The notes: generated by a model not told the origin, from the letters alone. DNA of 64,000 bases from Pseudomonadota bacterium (GCA_036141575.1 JAYZXF010000008.1:1-64000); one strand, 5' to 3'. Shown: positions 33,938 through 43,118, counted from the stretch's first letter. A program made the numbers and translations.

Positions 33938-34873
33938 ATGGGAAATAAAAGAATTGTCTTTATGGGCTCTCCTGCGTTTGCAGTACCTGCTCTTGAAACA
34001 TTGATTGCAGCATCAGATGTTGATGTTGTTGGTGTGTTTAGCCAACCCCCTAAGCCAGCAGGTCGTGGCCATAAGGAAATGCCGACGCCTGTGCATGCGT
34101 TAGCTGAAAAACACGGTATTCCTGTATTTACGCCAAAGCGTTTTCGTGAAGAGGCGCAAGCAACCCTTAAAGAGTTAAACCCTGATGTTGTGTGTGTGGC
34201 GGCGTATGGCCTCTTACTTCCTGAGGTCGTTGTAAACAGTTACACATGTTTGAATATTCACCCTTCTGATTTGCCACGTTGGCGTGGGGCGAATCCACTA
34301 GGCTTTACAGTTCTTGAAGGGGATACCAAAACAGCTTGCTGCATTATGCATATGGATAAAGGTATGGACACAGGTGCAGTGTACTTGCGTGAATACTATG
34401 ACCTACCAGCAGATATTACGACAGGTAAGCTCCATGACTGGATGGCTGAAGAAGGAGCAAGACATCTTCTGACTGTTGTGCGTGACTTAGAAAATTTAGA
34501 GGCTGTTCCACAAATGGAAGAAGGTGAAACTTATGCCAGCAAGTGGAGCCGTGAAGATATCAATACCATTCGTGAGCTTAACATTGCTGAAATGACAGCA
34601 AATGAGTTTTGCCAGCGTGTTCGAGGCCTTTCACCTTGGCCGTCTGCACAGATGAGCCTAAAGGGCGAAACAGTAAAAGTGCTTATGGCGGAACCCGTAG
34701 AGGGGGCTGGTGAAGCAGGTACAGTTCTTTATGCAAATAAAGCAGATGGTTTTATAATTGCAGCAAAAGAAGGTGCTGTTCGTATGGTAACGCTTCAGCG
34801 TGCAGGTAAAAAGGCTGTGAGTGCCGCGGACTTTCTGAATGGTTTTGCAATTGAGGCGGGAGAGAGCGTGTGA
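33938..34873 (+). CDS. fmt: Methionyl-tRNA formyltransferase
   Basis: 311 residues. Transfers formyl from 10-formyltetrahydrofolate to Met-tRNAfMet. Seen: FMGSPAFAVPALETL, the folate/catalytic loop LNIHPSDLPRWRGANP (Asn and His of the Asn-His-Asp triad), HMDKGMDTG with the Asp, and the C-terminal tRNA-binding domain starting near FCQRVRGLSPWP. Its stop overlaps the truA start by four bases (GTGA). Confidence 0.97.
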   Translation: MGNKRIVFMGSPAFAVPALETLIAASDVDVVGVFSQPPKPAGRGHKEMPTPVHALAEKHGIPVFTPKRFREEAQATLKELNPDVVCVAAYGLLLPEVVVNSYTCLNIHPSDLPRWRGANPLGFTVLEGDTKTACCIMHMDKGMDTGAVYLREYYDLPADITTGKLHDWMAEEGARHLLTVVRDLENLEAVPQMEEGETYASKWSREDINTIRELNIAEMTANEFCQRVRGLSPWPSAQMSLKGETVKVLMAEPVEGAGEAGTVLYANKADGFIIAAKEGAVRMVTLQRAGKKAVSAADFLNGFAIEAGESV

Positions 34874-35616
34874 AACGCCTAAAACTCACACTTGAATATG
34901 ACGGCACAGCTTTTTACGGCTATCAACGTCAAACAGATCCACCTTTAAGGACCGTTCAAGGTACGCTTGAAGATGGTCTGAAAACCATTCTTTCACTGGA
35001 TGAACTGAAAACATCTGTGTGTGGTCGTACGGATCGTGGTGTGCATTCACTTGGGAATGTTGTGCACTTTGATGTGGAAGAGGATGTGGACACGTATAAG
35101 CTGATGGGTGGGCTCAATCATCTCTGTCGCCCAGGCCTTGCTGTTGTGCGTATTGATGAAACAGATGAAAGCTTCCATGCGCGAAGGGCATGTTACGAGC
35201 GTGAGTATATTTACAAAATTTATACAAGGCGCCAGCCTTCTCCTGTACGTGAAGGGCGTGTAGCACATGTGCTCTATAAGCTTGATTTCTCAAAAATGGA
35301 ACAGGCGGCTAAGTGCCTCATTGGTGAGAAAGATTTTAGTGCCTTCCGTGCAGCAGGGTGCCAATCATCTACGCCAATGTGCAATCTTACAAAACTTGAG
35401 CTGACTCAGCATGATGATGAAATTCATGTTCGTATCGCAGGCAATCACTTCCTGTACAATATGGTGCGTATCATATGTGGAACACTGGTTGATATTGGCC
35501 GTGGTAAACTTCCAGAAAACTCTATGCAAACAATTCTAGACGGCAAAGACCGAACAAAAGCCGGCATAACAATGCCGGCTGAGGGGCTTTACTTTGTAGA
35601 AGCAAAATATAAGTAG
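34870..35616 (+). CDS. truA: tRNA pseudouridine synthase A
   Basis: 248 residues from a GTG start that overlaps fmt. Makes pseudouridine at positions 38-40 of tRNA anticodon stems. Seen: LTLEYDGTAFYGYQRQ, the catalytic Asp in CGRTDRGVHSLGNVVHF, and the C-terminal FLYNMVRIICGTLVDIGRGK. A perfect nine-base hairpin (35559-35580, tetraloop AACA) lies within its last codons. Confidence 0.97.
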   Translation: MKRLKLTLEYDGTAFYGYQRQTDPPLRTVQGTLEDGLKTILSLDELKTSVCGRTDRGVHSLGNVVHFDVEEDVDTYKLMGGLNHLCRPGLAVVRIDETDESFHARRACYEREYIYKIYTRRQPSPVREGRVAHVLYKLDFSKMEQAAKCLIGEKDFSAFRAAGCQSSTPMCNLTKLELTQHDDEIHVRIAGNHFLYNMVRIICGTLVDIGRGKLPENSMQTILDGKDRTKAGITMPAEGLYFVEAKYK

Positions 35617-35630
35617 TGTATGAAAAGCAA

Positions 35631-35663
35631 ACGCGAGGACAGAATCCTCGCGTCGCTTTTTTT
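35631..35663 (+). terminator. Terminator of def-fmt-truA
   Basis: ACGCGAGGA-cagaa-TCCTCGCGT stem, with an extended AAAAGC/GCTTTT pairing outside it, followed by a T-rich run; 15 bases after the truA stop. Confidence 0.88.
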
Positions 35664-36046
35664 CGATTAGGCTTTCGCCTTTAAAATGCAGAGTTTGGAC
35701 CCCTGCTAAATCTTGAAAAGGAATGACCTCTCCAAGTTATGGTGGTTCTGAGGTGTGAAGCCTCTCTGCACCGGTAGTTTTTTAACCTCCAGACCTTCCA
35801 TGAAAATACATGGTGCCAAGTTTGGTGGTTTTTTGCGACTTTTGATCGCCTTGAAAATAAATGCAGGATGGGTTGGCTTCCCGCCAATGTGGTAGGACAT
35901 TCTACCGCAATGGTTTCCTGGCATTTGTCAAAAGTTGCCCTTCACGTGTGATACTCAATGCCTAGTAGCACGGGCTGTGTTTGTAATATAAGTATGGGAA
36001 GGGCTGAATGCATTTTCAACCCCTAGGAGAATAAAAAATGAAAAAA
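35664..36046. other. Intergenic region between truA and rbfA with possible orphan minus-strand frames
   Basis: About 380 bases without a recognised gene. On the minus strand two overlapping frames (35706-35924, 72 codons; 35681-35887, 68 codons) are both open; the longer reads SYHIGGKPTHPAFIFKAIKS and contains several His/Lys/Pro but has no ribosome-binding site. The plus strand has GGAG followed by an A-rich ATG near 36038, which gives only a few codons. It may be a decayed gene or an unrecognised RNA. Confidence 0.35.
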
Positions 36047-36409
36047 TTAGCTTTCAAGTCCCGAAAGGTTGCGGATACGCTCACTTGCTTCTTGTGCCAT
36101 AATGTAGCTTTCATCAAAGGCAAATTTTAGTTTAGGAATATATTTAATACGTAGGCGACCAAGTGCCTTTTGGTACAGGTAAGCATCGCTGTTGAGTGCT
36201 TTTACAAGATCTTGTTTGTCTACTGACGGGTCCAGGGCACTCACGTAAACAGTGGCTGTTCTAAGGTTTGGTGCCACATCCATATCTGTGACTGAGACCA
36301 TTGCCTGTGTCACAATAGGGTTGCCTGAATCATTACGCGTTAGAGCCGTTGCAATTTCGGCTTTCATCAGTTCATTCACGCGGACTTGGCGATCTGTTTG
36401 TGGTTTCAT
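36047..36409 (-). CDS. rbfA: Ribosome-binding factor A
   Basis: 120 residues. Needed for 16S rRNA 5' end processing and 30S maturation in the cold. Single KH-like domain with RQVRVNELMKAEIATAL, VTDMDVAPNLRTATVYVS and the closing RIKYIPKLKFAFDES. Preceded by AAAGGA. It normally lies directly after infB; here it is on the opposite strand, diverging from rimP-nusA-infB. Confidence 0.95.
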   Translation of the reverse strand: MKPQTDRQVRVNELMKAEIATALTRNDSGNPIVTQAMVSVTDMDVAPNLRTATVYVSALDPSVDKQDLVKALNSDAYLYQKALGRLRIKYIPKLKFAFDESYIMAQEASERIRNLSGLES

Positions 36410-36508
36410 TGTTTAAATCCTTTAACTATTTCCGTTCTATATATAGTGAAATGTATACGCCTTGCAAGGGGGAGCTGCATTATTTTGCTGAAAAGTTCGC
36501 CTTTCCCC

Positions 36509-36537
36509 TTGCATTTAAAAGAAAACCCTCCTATATT
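36509..36537 (+). promoter_or_regulatory. Promoter of the rimP-nusA-infB operon
   Basis: -35 TTGCAT (36509-36514), exactly 17 bases, -10 TATATT (36532-36537). It predicts transcription start near 36544, just before the leader hairpins. Confidence 0.7.
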
Positions 36538-36539
36538 CC

Positions 36540-36640
36540 CAACCAGTGATGGAGAGTTACTCTCCTCAGCCGCCTTCCGCGGCACACAAATCCGACAGTG
36601 TTGGTGGAAAGATGGGAAGGCGCGAGGCCTTATTTTTTTA
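36540..36640 (+). ncRNA. rimP leader: candidate attenuator RNA
   Basis: The leader has a perfect hairpin GGAGAG-tta-CTCTCC (36551-36565), a GCCGC/GCGGC stem around 36569-36583, and ends in a terminator (AAGGC-GCGAG-GCCTT then ATTTTTTTA, 36617-36640). CGCCTTCC (36571-36578) is exactly complementary to GGAAGGCG (36615-36622), which holds the terminator's left arm, so the two structures exclude each other. A rimP-leader RNA family is known from alphaproteobacteria; position and layout agree. Confidence 0.7.
36617..36640 (+). terminator. Attenuator terminator of the rimP leader
   Basis: Five-pair stem AAGGC/GCCTT with T run, 28 bases before the rimP ATG; competing pairing is described under the leader RNA. 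Confidence 0.7.
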
Positions 36641-36667
36641 TATGAATTTAGGTAAGACAAAGTAGAT

Positions 36668-37201
36668 ATGACATTAAAACCAGTTGAGCAAAAAATTTGG
36701 GATATGATCGCCCCTGATATTGAGGCGATGGACCTACGTTTGGTACGTGTTCAGTTAAGCGGTGGCGATAAATCAAACAAGCTACAAATTATGATTGAAC
36801 CTTTAGAATGCACGGCACAAAACCGTGTATCTGTGGATGTGGATGAATGTGCAGCAGTATCGCGCACAGTTTCTGTGATTCTAGATGTAGAAGACCCAAT
36901 TAGCACAGCTTACGAACTTGAAGTGAGCAGCACAGGCGTGGAACGCCCACTTGTGCTGTCACATGATTTTGATTGGTACAAAGGTGACCGTATTAAGGTG
37001 TCTCTTGTAGACGCTGTTGACGGCCACAAAACATTTTTTGGCATTTTGGACGGCATTGATGGTGACACTATCACTGTGACGGAAGAATCAAAAGGCGAGA
37101 CAGTTTCTTTTGATTACACCAACGTGCATAAAGCGCAAGTTGCTCTTTCTAAAGAGCAGTTTGCTGAGTTGATGAAACCCTTAACCGAAAAAGGAAACTA
37201 A
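36668..37201 (+). CDS. rimP: Ribosome maturation factor RimP
   Basis: 177 residues. Assists 30S assembly. Seen: LVRVQLSGG, the VDVDECAAVSRTVSVILDVEDPI helix and the YELEVSSTGVERPL signature at the end of the N-terminal domain, followed by the Sm-like C-terminal domain (about 100-165). First gene of rimP-nusA-ylxR-infB, four bases before nusA. Confidence 0.96.
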   Translation: MTLKPVEQKIWDMIAPDIEAMDLRLVRVQLSGGDKSNKLQIMIEPLECTAQNRVSVDVDECAAVSRTVSVILDVEDPISTAYELEVSSTGVERPLVLSHDFDWYKGDRIKVSLVDAVDGHKTFFGILDGIDGDTITVTEESKGETVSFDYTNVHKAQVALSKEQFAELMKPLTEKGN

Positions 37202-37205
37202 GGAC

Positions 37206-39032
37206 ATGGCGCTAGAGCTTATCCAAGTTGCGGACGCAGTTGCCCGCGAGAAAAACATCGATAAACAAATGATTTTGGACGCAATGCAAGACGCGATTCA
37301 AATGGCTGCTCGCCGTAAATACGGTCAGCACCTTGATATCCGTGCAAAGCTAGATCCTGTAACAGGTGATGTGGCCCTACGTAAAGTACGTACGGTTGTT
37401 CAGCGTGTGATGGAATACGTAAGCGAGGATGAAGTTCGTCTTGCAATCCGTGAAAACCGCGAGCCAGAAATGCGCCTTGCGATTGATCGTAAATCAGGCA
37501 AGCCACTTGATGAGAACGATATTCAAGTGACTGAAGCTGCTGCACAAGCGCACAAAAAAGGCGCCGTGATTGGTGATGAGCTTTCAGAAGATATGCCTCC
37601 AATGGACTTTGGTCGTATTGCTGCACAAGTTGCGAAGCAAGTGATCTTCCAGAAGGTACGTGACGCTGAGCGCGAAAAGCAGTACGAAGAGTTTAAAGAC
37701 CGTCAAGGTGAGATTATCAGTGGTATCGTTAAGCGTACAGATCACCGTGGTATTCTTGTAGACCTTGGCCGTGGTGAAGCGTTCCTTCCACGTGAAGAAA
37801 TGATCCCACGTGAGTCATTCCGTCAGAACGACCGTGTACGTGCGTACATCTACAAAGTAGAGCAAAACCCACGTGGCGCGCAGGTATTTATTTCTCGTTC
37901 ACACCCAATGTTCATGAAGGCTCTTTTCAATGAGGAAGTGCCTGAGATTACAAACGGTATGATTGAAGTTGTAAACGTTGCACGTGACCCAGGTTTCCGC
38001 GCGAAAATCGCTGTAAAATCACATGACCACAACATGGACCCAGTTGGTGCATGTGTAGGTATCCGTGGTGTACGTGTACAAGCTGTAACAAACGAACTTC
38101 AAGGTGAGCGCATTGATATTATTCAGTGGAGCCCAGACCCAGCACAGTTCCTTGTACAGTCTCTTTCTCCTGCGGAAGTGAGCAAGGTCGTCCTTGATGA
38201 AGATGAAAACCGCATTGAAGTGGTTGTGCCAGAAGACAAGCTAAGCCTTGCAATTGGTCGTCGTGGTCAGAACGTACGTCTAGCCTCTATCCTAACAGGT
38301 TGGGACATCGATATTATGACTGAGCAAGAAGAGTCTGAGCGTCGTGAGAAAGAAACAAAATCTATTACTGAGGGCTTTATTAAGCGTCTTGATGTAGATG
38401 AGAACATTTCTCAAATCCTTATGTCTGAAGGCTTCCGTAGCGCTGATGAACTTCTCCTTGTTTCTGTAGATGAAATTGCTGCGATTGAAGGCTTTGATGA
38501 AGGTATTGCGAGCGAACTTCAACGTCGTGCGCAGGCATCTGTAGATGCTCTGAAAGAAGAAATGGAGAAAAAAGGTGTTGAGTCTGAGCTTTCAGAACTT
38601 AAAGGCATGTCTCCAGATATTCTACAGGCGCTTGTTGAAGGGAACATCACAACACGTGATGACTTCGCTGAGCTTGCAACAGATGAGCTTATGGAAATGA
38701 TTCCATCAGGTATGCTGTCTACATCTCAAGCTGAAGCGCTAATTATGGAAGCGCGTAAGCACTGGTTTGAAGGCGAAGAAGAAGCTGAAACTGAGCTTAA
38801 GACATCTGAAGAAACTCTTGAAAGCCTAGAAGGCATGACGCAGGAGCTTCTTGCAGTGCTGACTGAAAAGGAAATCACAACACGTGACGACCTTGGTGAG
38901 CTTGCGACAGATGAGCTTCTTGAGATGCTTCCTGCGAAAATGCTAACAGAGAAAAAAGCTGAAGGCATGATCATGGAAGCACGCAAACACTGGTTTGCGG
39001 ATGAAGCATCAACAACAGCGGCGCACGCGTAA
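37206..39032 (+). CDS. nusA: Transcription termination/antitermination factor NusA
   Basis: 608 residues. N-terminal RNA-polymerase-binding domain (1 to about 130), S1 domain (ISGIVKRTDHRGILVDLGRGEAFLPREE), two KH domains (including DPVGACVGIRGVRVQAV and LAIGRRGQNVRLAS), then a C-terminal region with helix-hairpin-helix acidic repeats. The last two repeats are clearly tandem: both contain ITTRDD-ELATDEL-EM-P-ML and end EARKHWF. As in E. coli NusA, these AR repeats likely bind the alpha subunit C-terminal domain or regulators. Confidence 0.97.
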   Translation: MALELIQVADAVAREKNIDKQMILDAMQDAIQMAARRKYGQHLDIRAKLDPVTGDVALRKVRTVVQRVMEYVSEDEVRLAIRENREPEMRLAIDRKSGKPLDENDIQVTEAAAQAHKKGAVIGDELSEDMPPMDFGRIAAQVAKQVIFQKVRDAEREKQYEEFKDRQGEIISGIVKRTDHRGILVDLGRGEAFLPREEMIPRESFRQNDRVRAYIYKVEQNPRGAQVFISRSHPMFMKALFNEEVPEITNGMIEVVNVARDPGFRAKIAVKSHDHNMDPVGACVGIRGVRVQAVTNELQGERIDIIQWSPDPAQFLVQSLSPAEVSKVVLDEDENRIEVVVPEDKLSLAIGRRGQNVRLASILTGWDIDIMTEQEESERREKETKSITEGFIKRLDVDENISQILMSEGFRSADELLLVSVDEIAAIEGFDEGIASELQRRAQASVDALKEEMEKKGVESELSELKGMSPDILQALVEGNITTRDDFAELATDELMEMIPSGMLSTSQAEALIMEARKHWFEGEEEAETELKTSEETLESLEGMTQELLAVLTEKEITTRDDLGELATDELLEMLPAKMLTEKKAEGMIMEARKHWFADEASTTAAHA

Positions 39033-39068
39033 GCGTCCCCTGTAACGATGTAGATAAGGACTCACAAG

Positions 39069-39590
39069 TTGGTGCCCCGTACAATCGCTCAAAACTGCGC
39101 GGTGTGCGGGGCATCTGCTTTTATAGAGCTTATCAAAGATCCTGCTGGCACGTATTGGCCAGCACATAGTGGACACGGTTTTGAGGGGGTACATGTGTGC
39201 TTGAACAGGGCGTGTTTAGAGAGCCTTGAAAAAGGAGAGTCTCTCCCCCATAAAGTGGATGGCTTTCTGTTAGGGAAAGTGAAGAAGTCCATTAGTATGG
39301 CCCGTAAATCAGGTCATATTATTGTGGGGCAGGATGAAGTTGATCTTGCATTTAAATCTGGCAGGGGTGTGGCTCTTGTCATAATTGCAGAAAATGCAGG
39401 GAATAGCGTACAGCGCCTTTCCCAAAAATGGGCGGAAAAACTTGACGTTTTCCACCTTCTAGATAAAGATGCACTTGGCGAATGCCTAGGCTTTGGGGAG
39501 TGCAGTGTACTCGGCCTTAGCTTTAAAGCAAAAAGTGCACGCACTGAAATTCGCCGCTACGTAAAGTGGCAACAGACACAAAAGAGGTGA
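39069..39590 (+). CDS. ylxR: YlxR (DUF448) protein fused to an L7Ae-like RNA-binding domain
   Basis: 173 residues from TTG at 39069 (or GTG at 39072), with AAGGA about ten bases upstream. The N-terminal 75 residues are a diverged DUF448 domain (CAVCGAS ... VHVCLNRACLESLEKG) with four Cys that could bind zinc, although the usual GRGxYV signature is poorly kept. From about residue 80 an L7Ae/L30e-like domain follows (KKSISMARKSGHIIVGQDEVDLAFKSG, VALVIIAENAGNS). This fusion between nusA and infB is characteristic of alphaproteobacteria. Relatives have been linked to RNase P and nucleoid functions. Confidence 0.82.
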   Translation: MVPRTIAQNCAVCGASAFIELIKDPAGTYWPAHSGHGFEGVHVCLNRACLESLEKGESLPHKVDGFLLGKVKKSISMARKSGHIIVGQDEVDLAFKSGRGVALVIIAENAGNSVQRLSQKWAEKLDVFHLLDKDALGECLGFGECSVLGLSFKAKSARTEIRRYVKWQQTQKR

Positions 39591-39593
39591 CAT

Positions 39594-42053
39594 ATGAGCG
39601 ATAAAGACAACACGAACGATAAACCAAAGACATCAGGAACGCTAAGCCTGGGAGGAACTCTCAGTGTGGGTGGTGGTCAATCACGACCAAAGAGCGGGAT
39701 TGCTGTAGAGGTACGTCGTCGTCGTTTTAACACACCTGCAGAAGGGTCTGATGCTGCGGCACAGATTGATACGTCAGAAGATAGCGAACTTGCGCGTCGT
39801 GCTCAGGCACTTGAAGAAGCGAAGAAAAACGCTGCTGAAGAAGAGAAGCGTCGCGAAGAAGAGCGTAAGCAAGCTGAGCAGCTTTCTCAAATGAAAGCGG
39901 ACCAAGCTGAAGAAGCGAAGCGTCGTGAAGAGGAAGAGGCAAAACGCCTTGAGGCAGATCGCCTTGCTAAGGAAGAAGCTGAGCGTATTGCGAAAGAAGA
40001 AGCGGCTCTTGAAGCTGTGCGCCAAGAGAAAGCGCAAAAAGAGCGTGAAACGAAGCGTGAAGATACACGTAAATCTTCAGGTAAACCAAAGCAATCTGAA
40101 AAGCGTGCAGGCCGTGCAGCTTACACAGGTGGTCTAGGCCAGCGTTTCCGTACAATCCCTAATTCAAAACGTCGCGGTAAAAAGAACGCTGGCCCTGTGG
40201 TTCAGGAAGAGCGTGAAAAGGTAATCCGTGATGTAGAAATTCCAGAAAATATTACAGTGCAAGAGCTGGCTTCTCGTATGAGTGAGAAAGTTGGTGAAGT
40301 GGTGAAGAAGCTTATGATGATGGGTCAGATGGTGACGCAGAACCAAAGCATTGACCAAGATACAGCTGTGATTATTGTTGAAGAATTTGGTCACCGTTAC
40401 ACAACTGTAAGCGATGACGCTCTTGAAGAAGAAGTAACAACATTTGAAGATGATGCGAAGAGCCTAAAAGGTCGCCCACCAGTGGTGACAGTTATGGGTC
40501 ACGTTGACCACGGTAAAACAACGCTTCTTGATGCGTTACGTACAACAGATGTTGTAGGTGGTGAAGCCGGTGGTATTACACAGCATATTGGTGCCTACCA
40601 GGTGAAAACAAAAGCTGGTAAGCACGTCACATTCCTAGATACACCAGGACACGAAGCCTTTACTGCTATGCGTGCGCGTGGTGCATCTGTAACGGACGTT
40701 GTTATTCTCGTTGTATCGGCAGACGATAGTATTATGCCTCAAACGATTGAAGCGATTAACCACGCAAAGAGTGCAGAAGTGCCAATCATTGTTGCGATTA
40801 ACAAGATTGATAAGCCTGATGCAAACGTTGACCGTGTCAAGCAAGACCTTCTCAGCCATGACCTTATTCCTGAGGACTTTGGTGGTGACATCGTATGTGT
40901 GCCAATTAGTGCCAAGCAACGTACAAACCTTGATGAACTGATTGAAATGGTTCTTCTACAAGCTGATATGCTTGACCTGAAAGCCAACCCAAGCCGCCGT
41001 GCAAACGGTATTGTGATTGAATCTCGCCTTGATAAAGGTCGTGGTCCAGTGGCAACGGTGATTGTTGAAGGTGGTACGCTGAAGAAGGGTGACATCTTTG
41101 TCATGGGTACGGTACAAGGTCGTGTACGTATGATGCTTGATGATAAAGGTAACGCTGTTAAAGAAGCTGAGCCTGCAAGACCTGTAGAGCTTGTTGGTCT
41201 TCAAGCGGCAGCTGAAGCTGGTGATGAGTTTGTGGTTGTTGAGAATGAGCGTAAAGCCCGTGAAATTATTGACTTCCGTGAAGAAAAACGCCGCGAAGCG
41301 ATTGCTGCAGCTGGCCCATCTGCAACGGATCTTCTGTTTGGCCGTATTAAGGAGGGTGAAGATACAATTCTTAACGTTGTTCTTAAGGGTGACGTACAGG
41401 GTTCTGTAGAAGCCATTAAAGATGCGCTGAACAAGCTTGAAACAGCAGACTCTAAAGTGAAAGTGGTTCACAGTGGCGTTGGTATTATTACTGAGACGGA
41501 TATTACTCTGGCACAGACGGCTGGCGCTGCGGTTGTTGGTTTCAACGTTCGCGCAAACCCACAAGCGCGTACTCTTGCAGAGCGTGAAAAGATTGATATC
41601 CGTTACTACAACGTGATCTACAACCTTATTGATGACATTAAAGCCGCTATGGCAGGTCTTCTCTCTCCAGATGAAATGGAGAACGTGATTGGTCAGGCTG
41701 AAGTCCGTCAGATCTTCAAAGCTGGTAAGACGAAGATTGCTGGTTGTATGGTAACGTCTGGTGTGATGCGCCGTGACGGTAAGGTTCGCCTGATCCGTGA
41801 TGGTAAAGTGATTCTAGATGGTCAGATTGATGGCCTGAAGCGCTTTAAGGATGATGCTAAGGAAGTTGCTGAGAACTACGAGTGTGGTATTACACTTGCG
41901 AAGTTTGATGACGTACATGAAGGTGATATCATTGAAGCTTACGAAATTGTTGAGATTGAAAAATCTGTTGCTGACCTTGAGCGTGCAGCAAAAGACAAAC
42001 GTGAGAAAGATGAGCTGGACGAGCTTGAAAAAGCTACAAATCCAGACGCATAA
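39594..42053 (+). CDS. infB: Translation initiation factor IF-2
   Basis: 819 residues. N-terminal 200 residues are low-complexity, mostly Lys/Glu/Arg/Ala helix (typical species-specific IF-2 extension), then the IF2_N helical domain ([23 protein letters not shown]). GTPase motifs: GHVDHGKT (302-309), [13 protein letters not shown]; domains II, III and IV follow to the C-terminus ([18 protein letters not shown]-like [11 protein letters not shown]2 domain with the fMet-tRNA site). Last gene of the operon, followed by a terminator; rbfA and truB, which usually follow, are absent. Confidence 0.97.
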   Translation: MSDKDNTNDKPKTSGTLSLGGTLSVGGGQSRPKSGIAVEVRRRRFNTPAEGSDAAAQIDTSEDSELARRAQALEEAKKNAAEEEKRREEERKQAEQLSQMKADQAEEAKRREEEEAKRLEADRLAKEEAERIAKEEAALEAVRQEKAQKERETKREDTRKSSGKPKQSEKRAGRAAYTGGLGQRFRTIPNSKRRGKKNAGPVVQEEREKVIRDVEIPENITVQELASRMSEKVGEVVKKLMMMGQMVTQNQSIDQDTAVIIVEEFGHRYTTVSDDALEEEVTTFEDDAKSLKGRPPVVTVMGHVDHGKTTLLDALRTTDVVGGEAGGITQHIGAYQVKTKAGKHVTFLDTPGHEAFTAMRARGASVTDVVILVVSADDSIMPQTIEAINHAKSAEVPIIVAINKIDKPDANVDRVKQDLLSHDLIPEDFGGDIVCVPISAKQRTNLDELIEMVLLQADMLDLKANPSRRANGIVIESRLDKGRGPVATVIVEGGTLKKGDIFVMGTVQGRVRMMLDDKGNAVKEAEPARPVELVGLQAAAEAGDEFVVVENERKAREIIDFREEKRREAIAAAGPSATDLLFGRIKEGEDTILNVVLKGDVQGSVEAIKDALNKLETADSKVKVVHSGVGIITETDITLAQTAGAAVVGFNVRANPQARTLAEREKIDIRYYNVIYNLIDDIKAAMAGLLSPDEMENVIGQAEVRQIFKAGKTKIAGCMVTSGVMRRDGKVRLIRDGKVILDGQIDGLKRFKDDAKEVAENYECGITLAKFDDVHEGDIIEAYEIVEIEKSVADLERAAKDKREKDELDELEKATNPDA

Positions 42054-42071
42054 GCGCACAATTCCATAAAT

Positions 42072-42101
42072 GAAAAGCCCCGCAACTGCGGGGCTTTTTA
42101 A
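42072..42101. terminator. Terminator of the rimP-infB operon
   Basis: AAAAGCCCCGCA / TGCGGGGCTTTTT hairpin with T runs on both sides, also serving the converging membrane-protein genes. Confidence 0.9.
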
Positions 42102-42129
42102 TGTCGATTTTTCGGCGGCAAGATCAGGG

Positions 42130-42393
42130 TTAGCTTTTGCTTCTGAACAAGCCAAGGATCAGGTTTACAGCCACAACGGCAACCCCAGGGCCAAAAACAA
42201 ACAACCACCATGCAGAGCTTGAAAAGAAGAACATCACAATGATGCCAACAATCATACTCATGATAAAGGTTCCAAGAGGTTTAAAACCCTCTACGCCGGT
42301 ATCGTGTTCATCAATCATGGCGAATGATGCAATAACGGTTACGGCAAGGCTGAACAGAACCATGAGAAAGAAAATGAAGCCAGTTGCTTCCAT
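42130..42393 (-). CDS. Small three-helix membrane protein, paralogue 1
   Basis: 87 residues with hydrophobic segments at about 4-26, 40-58 and 61-80. The last contains WWLFVFGPGVAVVAVNLI, strikingly like WWVIVFGPCAAALTTHAWI in the neighbouring 42424-42672 gene, so the two are tandem paralogues. The loop EHDTGVEGFKP joins the first two helices. No family recognised; no signal peptide. Confidence 0.6.
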   Translation of the reverse strand: MEATGFIFFLMVLFSLAVTVIASFAMIDEHDTGVEGFKPLGTFIMSMIVGIIVMFFFSSSAWWLFVFGPGVAVVAVNLILGLFRSKS

Positions 42394-42423
42394 GGGAAAA
42401 ACTCCTAGAGGTTAAGGGGGAAG

Positions 42424-42672
42424 TTAGCGCAAGGAAATCCATATCCATGCGTGAGTGGTGAGAGCGGCCGCACACGGGCCAAAGACAATAACCCACCAAG
42501 GGAGGGTGGTCAATGTGCTCAGTACAAGAAGGCCTAAAAAGGCTATACCTGCAATGGCAATGCATAGCAACATGATTTGATTATGCACAAAATGGCTGCC
42601 TCCCATTAAAGGTAAGGCTGCGCCAATAACGACACCAGTTGCGCTCAAAATAAACAGAAAGACTGTTAGCAT
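42424..42672 (-). CDS. Small three-helix membrane protein, paralogue 2
   Basis: 82 residues; hydrophobic segments at about 2-23, 33-54 and 57-78. It shares the closing WW-(V/L)xVFGP motif and helix spacing with the gene just downstream and is 30 bases before it. A possible heteromeric pair; function unknown. Confidence 0.55.
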   Translation of the reverse strand: MLTVFLFILSATGVVIGAALPLMGGSHFVHNQIMLLCIAIAGIAFLGLLVLSTLTTLPWWVIVFGPCAAALTTHAWIWISLR

Positions 42673-42740
42673 TTAGAGGCCTTATGCAAAGAAGAGGAAA
42701 GAAAGGTATGATTTCAAAAGAAATTAACCTGCGCTGTATA

Positions 42741-43118
42741 CTAAGTCAATAAGAAACGCAGAATCCAAAGCCCTGATACAAAAGAGGTGAGTGTTCCAAA
42801 AATGGAAAAGCTAACATAAATAAGACTGAGAGTATAATCCCCGCGTTCTAGAAGTAGGAATGTTTCCATTGTAAATGTTGAAAAAGTAGTAAAGGCACCA
42901 AGGCACCCAACCACAAGGAAGGCTTTCATAGGTAGGGAGGTATAGCCTTTAAGGGCAAGGTATTCAACCAGGCAAGCAAGTAGAAAGGCGCCAAGTACAT
43001 TTACAAGGAAGGTAGCAAGGGGAAAGCCTGAAGCAGGTGTTGGAATAATGGTATTAAGGCTATGGCGCCCAAGAGCACCAATGGCACCACCTAGCATGAC
43101 AGCAAGCCAAATCGGCAT
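42741..43118 (-). CDS. crcB: Fluoride ion channel CrcB/Fluc
   Basis: 125 residues, four membrane helices. Signature residues are seen: GGAIGALGRHSL (usually GR-Y/F), the Asn of FLVNVLGAFLL that lines the pore, and GCLGAFTTFSTFTMET with the Na+-binding turn and the Phe-box. Dual-topology dimers export fluoride. No fluoride riboswitch motif was found upstream. Confidence 0.93.
   Translation of the reverse strand: MPIWLAVMLGGAIGALGRHSLNTIIPTPASGFPLATFLVNVLGAFLLACLVEYLALKGYTSLPMKAFLVVGCLGAFTTFSTFTMETFLLLERGDYTLSLIYVSFSIFGTLTSFVSGLWILRFLLT

Noticed and set aside
40956-41564. 202-codon minus-strand frame inside infB
   Set aside because: Antisense of the conserved IF-2 GTPase and domain II-III region; low-quality composition (many His, Asn, Phe, Thr) and no start signal.
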